From contig OW285188.1 in the NCBI GenBank assembly GCA_935421135.1, forward strand, positions 7,420,733 to 7,484,732: DNA of 64,000 nt. The letters are read 5' to 3'. The position numbers and the translations under genes were made by a program. Below, one piece after another: positions 1 to 10,900 of the stretch. The stretch comes from Bugulina stolonifera (lineage: Eukaryota; Bryozoa; Gymnolaemata; Cheilostomatida; Bugulidae). Every line of letters begins with the position of its first letter. Position 1 is the stretch's first letter. The notes beneath the pieces were generated by a model. That model made no database searches. It saw only the letters and a list, made by a program, of their open reading frames with translations, and was not told the origin of the DNA.

Positions 1-298
1 TGGTTCTCAGGTACTTATATTTATACTTGACTAATTCTCAGGTACTTGTGTTTATACTTGACTGGTTCTCAGGTACTTATATTTATACTTGACTAATTCT
101 CAGGTACTTGTGTTTATACTTGACTGGTTCTCAGGTACTTATATTTATACTTGACTAATTCTCAGGTACTTGTGTTTATACTTGACTGGTTCTCAGGTAC
201 TTATATTTATACTTGACTAATTCTCAGGTACTTGTGTTTATACTTGACTGGTTCTCAGGTACTTATATTTATACTTGACTAATTCTCAGGTACTTATG
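1..298. repeat. 62-bp tandem array (two alternating 31-bp halves)
   Basis: Nearly perfect tandem copies of a 62-bp unit made of two related 31-bp halves, one starting TGGTTCTCAGGTACTT and the other TAATTCTCAGGTACTT. The array enters from the left edge, so its true length is unknown. Each half carries CAG followed by GTACTT, which resembles a weak splice donor. It lies upstream of the first visible UNC79 exon, so it is probably intronic. I found no convincing exon in 299-711; a short open stretch around 405-452 was rejected. Confidence 0.9.
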
Positions 299-711
299 CT
301 TGTACATGTACTTAGCAAATTCTTAAGTACCTACACTTGTACTTAGGTAATCAAACAAATGTGTAATCATCTTATTATTAAGAAAGCTTGTACCTGGGTA
401 ATAGATGAATGTGTCCATATCTGATATTGCGCTTCTGCTGGCAACTGAATGGTACGTTGTACTGATTTTAAGTGAATGCTGTTAAAACTTAGCCCATGGA
501 CCAAGTGTATCAATACCTGCATGTATACTGCTCATATAACCTACTATAGTACATCATACAATCCCTATGCACATTAGCCACTACATTTGCTGAATGTTAA
601 GAAATGGATTTACATGTAAATGTAAAATGTTAGTTGAGTGTGTATGTAGGTACATGTACCTCCTGTATATAGCAGCTACTATACTCTTGTATGTTTTACC
701 TCAACTGATAG

Positions 712-3700
712 GAATGGCCAAAGATTGTTGATCAGCTGGAAATGCTCTTTAGGAAGCTTACGTCTTTTCTTCCCGAGCATCAGACAAACTTAACAAGTTT
801 AATCAATCTAATGATGGCAATATTCAAACTACCGATAATAGTAACTCATAAGGTATGTACTGTACTCATACTAGTAACTCATAAGGTATGTACTGTACTC
901 ATACTAGTAACTCATAAGGTATGTACTGTACTCATACTAGTAACCCATAAGGTATGTACTGTACTCATACTAGTTACTCATAAGGTATGTACTGTACTCA
1001 TACGAGTAACTCATAAGGTATGTACTGTACTCATACTAGTAACTCATAAGGTATGTACTGTACTCATACTAGTAACTCATAAGGTATGTACTGTACTCAT
1101 ACTAGTAACTCATAAGGTATGTACTGTACTCATACTAGTAACTCATAAGGTATGTACTGTACTCATACTAGTAACTCATAAGGTATGTACTGTACTCATA
1201 CTAGTAACTCATAAGGTGTGTACTGTACTCATACTAGTAACTCATAAGGTATGTACTGTACTCATACTAGTAACTCATAAGGTATGTACTGTACTCATAC
1301 TAGTAACTCATAAGGTATGTACTGTACTCATACTAGTAACTCATAAGGTATGTACTGTACTCATACTAGTAACTCATAAGGTATGTACTGTACTCATACT
1401 AGTAACTCATAAGGTGTGTACTGTACTCATACTAGTAACTCATAAGGTGTGTACTGTACTCATACTAGTAACTCATAAGGTATGTACTGTACTCATACTA
1501 GTAACTCATAAGGTATGTACTGAATAAGTGTCAAGCACCATCTTGAATTCAGTTGATGTGAGCCCTTCCTTTACAGATGATGAAAAGCAATGTCATTTTG
1601 CATTTTAGTTTAAATGGTATAAGTAGGTCTATGCCATTACCGCCAAAAATATGATTTTTGAGATAAAGTACAGCATTAACTTTTAGGGTTGTTGTTGTAG
1701 GGGGACAGGCTTGTGGAAACATTTGGTAAGCTGCTGTCAGTGGCGTTACAGAGCCACACATTTGACATGGTACCATTAGCTAAGCTCTGTCAGCTGTGCC
1801 ATCGTACCTTCAGCAAAGACAGGGACAAGGCTATCTTAGCTAGAGTTCTTGTTAATGAACTTATTCTGGTACTCAAGTATAAATCTACACTTCCAGAGGC
1901 TAATGTTCTCACACTTTTAGAGGTAAGAATATTTACCTTCCACTATACATGTAGGTTATTAGTTGTTGCGCATATGGGGACATATTGATTTACCAGCCAA
2001 CGGGGACCTCATTATGAAACATTAAATCAGTAAAATCTTAACCGTGCTCAGAATGAATAAATTGCTCTTGTTGACATTTTCCTATAGCATTTCTATTCAG
2101 TACTCAAAGATAGGTTTTCAGTGTCTGCTCTACTCCTAATATATAAACTTGTAGATAGTATGCCTGGACTGCAGTAGTACACTACTTCCCACATATATAA
2201 CCAACGAGATACCAGCCCAACTCACTTCTGACATGATTATCGAATCTGGTATCCTAGAGGTGATGAGAGTTTACCTGAACGATGCCATAGAGTTCATATC
2301 TGATCTCCACACTCTACTTAAGTTAAAGGTGAGACTCTGCCATGACCGTTGGATATATGATGTTGAGAAGCCTACATGTATATATTTTCGCTGCAATAAT
2401 TTGCTGGCTTTAGTATTTGCAACAAAAATGGTGCGTACTCAATTTGACAATTAACCAAGCGTATTTACCACTTGTTCACTAATTACTAACATCTGAAATT
2501 TCAAAATACTTACTTCAATCAAATAAGGTTGTTCTCATGTGAGTTCATCACTTATCGCGAACACTTAGTGCATGTGAATACTTTAGGTAGCTATGATAGT
2601 TTACTAATAATTTTACGGTTAATATTTCAGGCCCACATGAAGTCCACCCGTCTACATGAGGATACATTTGGGGGGTTACTGAAGACTGGTATAGCCCAAA
2701 TAATAGCCCTAGAGATGTCTAGCATGATACAGGGTGACCCCAATGCTGCACAGAGAATAATTCCCTGGCTATATGCACAACAGAACTTTCCTCAGAAAGG
2801 GTACGTAATTCTGAACTGTGGCACCCATTTAGTAGTCTTAATTAAGGTGCATGTTCTTGTTGGCATGAATAGAACAAAACGGTGAAGTTTAAGCTACAAC
2901 CTTACTTTTTTCACCACCACACTTTTTTAGGTCTAGTTTTACTAAGAAAAACCTAAACCAACGTACTTTTTATAAGATTGGCAAAGACTATGATTGCCCA
3001 GTTTCATTATTCCAACACGCACTGTTCACTTCTGACCAATTGTGATCACCATGATATGATATGTACTATACTCTGTAGCCCCAAAGAGTTCCTAGAGCAC
3101 ATAGACCATGTGAGGTTCCTCTGCTGGCTGTATATTGGAGCTCTCACCCACCACGCTGTAGCAGAGAACGTATTCAAGACTAAGTGTCAGCCTCTACCTC
3201 TAAACGATGCCAGCCATATCTCTGTCATGACAACATCCATCATGACTGGTTTCGTCCAATACTCTAACTCCTCAGTAGCCTTTATGTCTAGTCTGTTCTA
3301 CGGCTTTATTCTGTGTCAGGTATGCTGGAGATATCTTTTGTTTGTCTCTGTTAATGCTTTTGACTCACTTGTTATATACATTCGATGCTTTTGGTACAGG
3401 AGAGACAAATCATACCAAATTAAATCTCTACCATACTGTAAATTATTTTACTCTATTCCTTCATCAGCAAAACGCAGGTTTCCAAACGTTTTAAATCTTA
3501 AATTTACAGTGTTTTGGTCTCAAATCTGGTTGATCTACATGTATTATAATATGTTGTATACATGGGCTGTACAACTATAAAACTTGTACTGTACAATTAC
3601 TCTATAACACAAACTGTACAATTTGCAACATGTGCTGTACATACACTGTATATGCAACACATACAATTTCTCTAACAGTACATGTATAATATATGTATTA

Positions 3701-4875
3701 TAGTACCTAACATACAGTACATGTACAGGTACATGTACTATTAGAGGAATATTTAAGCGATATTGGATGAAAATGTATAATATTATATCATGTCATTGTC
3801 TATATAATATGCTGTATTATTATGATATTATCATGTCACTTGGCAGGTCTGGACGGTATACTGTGAGACTCTCATCTCAGACTATGACAGTCTTGAGTCT
3901 GACAAAGTCATAGACATTGTGCTGACATTCTGGTCTATGGTCTCACCTGTAATACTCAACATGGTCTCACACAGTAAGGTGGTAAGTTGCTACGTCCCGC
4001 TTTATCTGTTTATCTTAGTTAAAGTTTTCAGCTATCCCAATTTACATTCGTTATCCCCATGCTTGCGGAAAGATTTGTATTTTTTGTTATTTTTTTGGTT
4101 TTATAGCTGCGTGAGATGATAACTCTCCATGTACTCAGTATGATGGAAACTCTTCAGGAATGCCAGTCCTCTATTGTAGTCAAGGTGAGTTTATATTAGT
4201 CTATAGTCTCATAGGAACCACTGCTCTATTTTTAGTCAACTATCTGTGTTTCTGTTGGTGTGTTGCAATCATTACTACTATTACAAGCTTGCTATCGGCT
4301 AAAACTATACTTTTTTTTTCTTACATTGTAGTTATCTCCCATGTGGAGGCAACTTCTCTTCGTTCATGACAGCAAGGTATGTTTCATCGTTTTTACTCAT
4401 GTATTTAATTCACTGTATGTATTATACTATACATTTAGCCTGTGTCCTAAACTTATCTAAGGAAATAACGAGGATGCTGGTGATTGCCTGTGGACTTCTT
4501 ATTAAAAATTTGTGTTGAGAAAGTTCAAATATTAAATTCTGACTATTTAGTTTGTACATGTTGTTGATATCAATTAGAAGTTTTCCTCTCGCAAGTAATC
4601 CTTTGTAACCAGGTAGAGAGAGGAAAACTTCTAAGAATCATCAACCGTGATAAGTGATGAATTTCTACAATACAGTGTTAGATAATAGTAATTATTTATC
4701 TTATCAGCTCCCAACAAACATCTTGGTTAGAATTCAGAGTCTAGACAACTGGCAGCCGTCTGCCACTCGGAAGGCTAACAAAGCCGTACTTCTGGACTGG
4801 ATAAAGAAGACACAATTCAGACTTGCCCAGATAGAGGTTCAGTCTTCAACTGCAGTCAGATTTGTGGCTATTTAG
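712..4875 (+). CDS. UNC79: UNC79 homologue, C-terminal part (nine exons; 5' part lies outside the window)
   Basis: UNC79 is a large HEAT-like scaffold that, with UNC80, supports the sodium leak channel NALCN. Exons, all phase-consistent: 712-852, 1701-1922, 2155-2328, 2631-2800, 3079-3319, 3847-3981, 4107-4184, 4332-4376 and 4708-4875 (stop TAG). They give 457 residues. Family landmarks in order: CHRTFSKDRDKA, LHEDTFGG, PKEFLEHIDHVRFLCWL, the WTVYCE segment, METLQECQSS, SPMW, and an ending resembling the vertebrate C-terminus (QFRLAQIEVQSS). I matched these from memory of the vertebrate protein, not by alignment. The first exon runs into a minisatellite whose every unit repeats its splice donor. 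Further upstream exons must lie before this window. The rest of the span is intron, including a long hairpin at 4563-4645. Confidence 0.88.
841..1522 (+). repeat. 33-bp minisatellite, about 20.7 copies, repeating the UNC79 splice donor
   Basis: Twenty full 33-bp units in perfect register (841-1500) plus a partial unit. Each unit begins GTAACTCATAAGGTATGTAC and so contains AAG|GTATGT, a good 5' splice site; three copies read GTGTGT instead. The first unit includes the last codons of the UNC79 exon ending at 852. Because 33 bp is 11 codons and no unit has a stop in the UNC79 frame, the reading frame stays open to a TAA at 1525-1527. It reads VCTVLILVTHK over and over. The peptide array is a by-product of the repeat unless downstream donors are used. 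Confidence 0.93.
4563..4645. repeat. Hairpin element, GTTTTCCTCTC / GAGAGGAAAAC arms
   Basis: Inverted repeat in the last UNC79 intron. The left arm contains TTAGAAGTTTTCCTCTC and the right arm GAGAGGAAAACTTCTAA. Outer bases GTTGAT and ATCAAC also pair, across a loop of about 26 bases. It belongs to a family of similar hairpins in this window (7428-7539, 13819-13883, 23722-23777, 54138-54190). Confidence 0.8.
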
Positions 4876-6317
4876 ACGCTGCAACCTTATCTAGTCATGT
4901 GACCCTGGAATTCTGTCACAAGTCATAAATGCATTAGTCCATTATTGTCTTTTGTGGTGTGGAATAGGCTGCGTCAATCGATCAGTTTAGATCTATGTTC
5001 AGTTAAAAATCGAAGCATAGTAGTCCTTTCAATCTAGAAAAGAGTTTCAATTGTCGGTTGGATTCAAAGGAACACATGGGCTCCTTTAGAAGGATAGCAT
5101 TATGGTGCTGATGAATGAATTAGCTGCTGCACTTTACACTAATGTGATGGAATAATACAGTTTTAATTTATTAAGAGTATTATTTTTCTATGTGGTACTA
5201 TCTTATTTTTTTGATGTTTACAATGTTATAGTTGTAGTAGGTTTTTACATGTAGTGTTTGTGCGCGTATTTATTATTATGAAATAGTACTGGATACATTT
5301 TTTATTTTATTCCAAATATTTCAATACCAGTCCAAGTATTCCTGTTAGAGGGCATTAAACTTTAATTTCGTCTGACGGTGATGCTATGACTAGTTTCAAA
5401 ATGGAATAAAATAAAAAGTAATGTGTCTAGTTCTGTTTTAAAAATCAAACTCTTGACCCACTTGAACATCTTCAAATAATTCTGTTGCCTGTTACAATTA
5501 GTCAATTATTACTAGTTCTAATCTCAGACAGTCTAGTCCACAAGAATATATCTCATGTGCTATCCATGAATTGTTGTGATGCTTTCATACTATATTATAC
5601 AATGTAGATCATATTTTATTACTAAATACAACTCTGATGTAGTATATTTATTTATACCAACAATGTTTATCCTTTGATTTGATCATATTTTCCCAAATCA
5701 CCTAATATAATAGGGGTTGTCCTCTCTTTTGTACAGGAGTGAGTGACCAATCATTGTTGTCTGTTAGAACAAACTACAGTTGAGTTTGATCATAGTCACA
5801 ACAATAATGTAATAGTTTACCATGTGAAGTGTATTACTGAATACTGATAATGAAGAATTACATACTGTATATAAAAGTATTGAGTGAGATATCTGTATCT
5901 ACATTTACCTACCTATAAAATGTAGCAAAACTTTTACATCAATTACAATAGGCCCTTTCATTTCTTTGCAGAACTGGGAACCCTGGCTTAAATGCTAAAA
6001 TAAGATTATGAGCAACTCTTTTACCTACTTGGAAAATCAGAGGCTAGCGAGGAATCAGAGTTGATCGATTCATTGGTGTGCATTTCCCTCAATAAGATCA
6101 TATTGTGATGGTACGCCAAATCGTATCTTACATCTGACACTCATTATTGTGTGCATACATGTATATATCTGCTTGTACTTTACTCCTATATTGTTGTATA
6201 TGACTATATGATTATATCTAAGTCTTTTAATGCCTTTTATACCCATGTACAGAGGCCCAACCTCTCAGAATCCATTGATATTCATTTTGTACATGAATTG
6301 GACCATTATAAGCAACT

Positions 6318-6770
6318 TTTGTAGAACCCGACCTATTTTGGGTCGGCCGTCGGGCTTCCGGCGGCCATCTTGTTGCGCAACTTCCGGACGACCACACGTC
6401 GTCTTTTCCCGACGTCACGTCGGCCGGAAGTCCTTATACTATATAAAGGGCACTGTTTTACTGTTCATTGTCTCAGTCTACACTTGGCTTTCAATAAAAA
6501 CACATCTATACTTGATACAGAGACTTTCACTTCCTTTTGTCAGGTCATTCGCTTAGCGAACCGCCTACTAGGTCGGATCACTCTCTTTCATTGTATAGTC
6601 TGAAGGTCAGACTTGGGACCAGATGGGTCGTCTTTGGTAGTTCTTGGGCTACTGAGACCGCTTGATCTTTCATGTCATGCGAAGTCCTATTACCACTCAT
6701 AGGCACTTCATTTCTGGGTCGATAGTCGTCCAAGGACGACCGCACCAAATCACAGAAACCATTACAATAT
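6318..6770 (+). mobile_element. Probable solo LTR or LTR-derived island
   Basis: A GC-rich block in AT-rich surroundings, starting near TGTAGAACCCGACC and containing GGCGGCCATCTTG. It has a TATA box (ACTATATAAAGG at about 6439) and an AATAAA polyadenylation signal at about 6495, the promoter-then-polyA order of an LTR. No gag/pol sequence flanks it, so it would be a solo LTR. The ends are uncertain. ACCATTA occurs on both sides (about 6302 and 6764) but does not flank canonical TG...CA ends, so no target-site duplication is proven. Confidence 0.5.
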
Positions 6771-7427
6771 TATTATAATTCATTTACCATTGCCAGTTAT
6801 ATTTCACGTTTGAAAAGTGTTCTGGCACACTTGCTGTGTATATCGGTGGGCTTGTGTCTATGTCTAGTTACATATTATGTATGTACAATCAATGTACATA
6901 TATTATGCTAGTTCAGACTATTGCCCTTACAACGTTTTGATATGAGTTATATTTGAGCAACATCACAGGCAGGAAAAATTAAAATGTTCAGAAATATCTG
7001 CAACATGAACGTATTTCCAAACAGACAGACTATCATTTTGCAAAATTTGTTGTATAGAAGGTGTCAAAAGCAGCTACTCTCAGTACATGACTGTATGCAG
7101 CTACATATCTGACACCATTAACTAACCAGATGAAGTAGTGACCACTGTGTGGTAGACATACTATATCTCTAATAATTACAGACATAGTGTGTGGATATAA
7201 CTTAATTATGTGTGATATACATGTAAACGTATATCACAAAAAGCAAAGTTAATTCCCATCACTGTCTGGCATAATGTTTGTAAAGTGTAACATAGGTAAA
7301 CAGTTTTCAGAAACAATATAAATAATGTATAAAAATAATGCATAAAGTATAAATTGAGCAAAGAAAGAGACCAGCAGAAGGTAATAAATAATACATTAAA
7401 TTCATCAATTGATTTCAGAAGTTCATA

Positions 7428-7539
7428 GGAGCTGCACTCATAAGCTATTTCTAATAATTAGAAGTTGTCCTCTCTCAATTGAATTGAGGAAGGACAACTT
7501 CTAATTATAATCAATAGCTTATGGAGTGCCCATGGCTCC
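7428..7539. repeat. Long hairpin of the GTTGTCCTCTC family
   Basis: Nearly continuous inverted repeat with arms of roughly 45-50 bp. The inner arms are TAGAAGTTGTCCTCTCTC and GAAGGACAACTTCTA, the middle arms AAGCTATT and AATAGCTT, and the outer arms GGAGC and GCTCC. The loop is only a few bases around CAATTGAATTG. It is the most extended family member here and would fold into a strong RNA stem. Confidence 0.85.
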
Positions 7540-7904
7540 ACTAGTCTATTTGATATCACGACATGTCTCTCAACTTTCTTTCACTAGACTCGTGGTCTAT
7601 TCCAACAATACTAAAGCAATACTAAAAGTAGGATTTTCTGTAAGAATGACTATTTGATGCAATTTATCTGCATTACAATGCTAATTGAGCAGACGATGAA
7701 ATTAATACATTAGAAGAACTGTTTCCTAAAATAATATTAAATGCACAAGCAGGACACCTCACTAAAGTCTAGTGACTGTTTAGTTATTGGTGTTATAGTT
7801 ACAAAAAACCTGAAGAAAGACGAAAAATAGTTACAATATATAGAAATTTTAAAAACCTTGACAAGGTAAGCATAGTTCACTTGACTTTTAAATAATGCTT
7901 CTAC

Positions 7905-10900
7905 TCAATTGGTTGAGCCATATCTCAATCCACTGTTTCCTCTGGCAGCAGTCAGATGGCTGAGGTTTTTAGTGCTCTTCAGTCTTTTACTAAACTCACA
8001 ATGCTCAGACACAAACTGGGGGTGGATCACAAACGAGCTCTTCACTGAAGGTTGTGTAAACTATAACATCATATTATAGTTGTTATTCATGGATCACAAG
8101 GAGCATACATTCTACATGAGTTGAACTAAGTGAATGAGAATAAAAATATACTTGGGGGAGGAAAACTTCTTATTATAATATTTTAGCGTAAGCACAAGGT
8201 CCAATGGCTATGCTAGCATACATGCATACGCCTATTACACTTGGGTGTCCACTGGGCCTGGTGCCCAGGCTAATGTTATTTCAACCTCACACAGTCGACT
8301 CTGGTCTTACTCGTGTTATCATTCAAATAATTATTAACGCTGTGTGATAGCTGACTGCTGTCTCGTTGACTAAGTTGGGAGCTGCACTATGATAGGCTAA
8401 TGCATGAGCAGTGTATACATGTAGAAGCATGTAAGCCTACAATATTACATATCCGCACTTTGTTACAAAGTAATTTAAGTTGAAATTTCAAACGTTCCAT
8501 AGATGGTCAAATGTGTCTTAGAAAAGCTGACGCCAAGGTTACAGCGCTACAAGCTTCAGTTCAGTGTTTTAAAATCTATAAGCAAATTTGTTAATGTTGG
8601 TTGTTACAGGAAGGTGTAAATTGTCCCATCTAACATGGCCAGAATTTACTTTTAACAATTATGGATGGCCTTCTCTTTACTAGTATTACAATTAGTGCAC
8701 AAGCTCACTACCGTTAGTGTAAGTAAAGCATCCTTGGCTATCAAGTCAGAGGTAGAGCTCCTTAGCAACCATTAAATGTAACAAAACTCCTTAGCAACAG
8801 ATCAACATTTAGGTGATTGAATACTCCACCTATTTTGATCAACAAAGCTTTACTACTGGCAAAAACTTGGTGTGTCATATTATAAATCATCTGATTCTAT
8901 TAGTTATTATAAGCTACTCTATGTTAGAATGAACTCGGGATCATGATCAATATTTGCGTACCATGGCAATGTCGATGCTCTCTAAGCCTGACAACAAACC
9001 AACAACAAGATATAAAATTCAAGAGCTTTAGAAGTGAAAATATGAAAGTGTTATATTAGCATCAGCAACCAGAAAGAGTACTGACCAACGTAAATGCATG
9101 AATAAATATAGCGAGCCAGACAAGTGGCCCTTATTCGTTATTGCGTAAACAAAATAGATGATTGCCATTGATTATTCGATAGTTGTAGTGGAGGTTGAAA
9201 TAGATTATATTGTTTCTAGCTATTTAGTTTGATATCACATAGAAGCTTGTGCTACTTTTCATATAAATGTAATAAATTGGTTATCATCAAATTGGTACAA
9301 ATTGTCTAATTATATGTACTATATAGCAATTTATTTCCACATGGATACCTTTTAGAATCTTGTTTTGACTTTGTCCCTTTCTATAGTGCAATGAGGGAGC
9401 GGCAAATGCCTCTTTATAAAAGTATATAAAACGAGCCAACCCAAGCTAAGTCAATTATGATATTCAGTGTTGTCTCTCTTACCTGAAAACAGCTTGAGGC
9501 TGCATGATCAGGTCTGGCTACTCCAGCCCGTGGAGCATGATGGCTGACTGGGTAGTAGTCTATCTGTGGTCTATACGTCCTCTGGGTATGTGCAGCAGCC
9601 GAGTTGGATATCTCAGTCCTACTTGGAGAAAATAAAGGTTATAATCTTCTCTTAAATCCTATTGCCTGCCTATTGCATACAAGTAACACACATACTCAGG
9701 ACAAAATCCGTTTGTCTCTTGACCATTGCATGGATTTTGGAAAAAAGTTTTTCAAGAACGATGCTTCAAAAGTCTGCCATAGTTTGTGAACATTGGGACC
9801 ATTTTACTTCTTTTATTCTGTAATAATTCATATATGTATGGGGCTGTATCTGTGGTACGGTATTGTTCAGTTTCATACACTGGATATATCACATGCATTT
9901 GCACAGGTGCAGGTAAATCAAGTCACGCACATGGTAGTTCAAAAGATTTGTTGGCTATTGGAAAATATTTCACATTGAACAATGTAGTACAGTATTGTGG
10001 GAGTTGTTCTCTTTTAAGTCTTGTGTATATACAAAAGGGAAACAAGACAGTCTTTAAAATAGTTATCATATTATGATAATGTTAGTAGTATTATTATTTC
10101 ATATCAGCTTACTCATGTTACTGTATTTTGTGCCATTGGGCAGTCAGTGCATTGTTACAATGTTAGTGACGTGCCACAAAAGTGCTCAAAATATCACTGC
10201 CTGATTATAAAGCACACAAATCTACACCCAGTTTGACCAATTATCAGTCCAACATTCCTCCCACACTCTCGCTGATACAACTAGTAGCGTAACTGTACAC
10301 ACTCTCTATATATACATCTACATCTACATCTACATGTATAGATAAATCTACATTCTGCATTTACATACATATAAATCTATATACGCATCTACCTGTACAT
10401 AGACATACACGTACATTGTAAATATGCATGTATACTGTAATACAGTACAGCTAAGTAAGTGTCTGTCTCTCTGGGTTTGAAATACACATTGCCCCACTCA
10501 GCATTATTCACTGTAGCTTATATATACGTGTGTATATTAACTGTACATAACTCAACCACATGTATTGTACATTATAGAGTATGATAATATTAAATAGTCT
10601 TTTAATAGTATGAACTTTATGTATATAAGTAACAATTGTAGAAGTGTGCTCTTTATTATTTTACAATATTGTAATAAGATGTCCCGTTTATATTATATAA
10701 GAAATTTTGTTCACCTTCGGTCAAAGCCAGCTTCTCTGTAGAAGTTGCCATAAAACTCTCTTGGACTGCAATCATAGCAGAACATAATAACTGTTGTACA
10801 TCTAGAGTGTACTTGGAGTGCTACTCTGCACAAGCATAAACGACTGATATGACTGACGTATGTGTGAGAGCATAAACAAAAGCAGAAGAGAGGCAGAAAA

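Larger units (their letters stand above)
4876..7904. other. Intergenic: convergent 3' ends of UNC79 and the 13-exon gene
   Basis: No coding exon seen. It should hold the 3' UTRs of both converging genes. It contains the GC-rich LTR-like island (about 6318-6770) and a long hairpin (7428-7539). The rest is AT-rich unique-looking sequence with scattered TACATGTA words. Short ORFs around 6227-6603 lie within the LTR-like island and are not protein-like. Confidence 0.6.

Noticed and set aside
405..452. Possible UNC79 exon ending at a GTACGT donor
   Set aside because: The only open frame ends in phase 2, and joining to the exon at 712 then meets a stop; no family resemblance.
742..1527. 261-residue plus-strand ORF
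   Set aside because: Only the first 37 residues are exonic (UNC79); the rest is the translated 33-bp minisatellite. It is recorded as a repeat with alternative-donor potential, not as a gene.
6302..6770. ACCATTA as target-site duplication of the LTR-like island
   Set aside because: The bases next to it do not give TG...CA ends, so the match may be chance.
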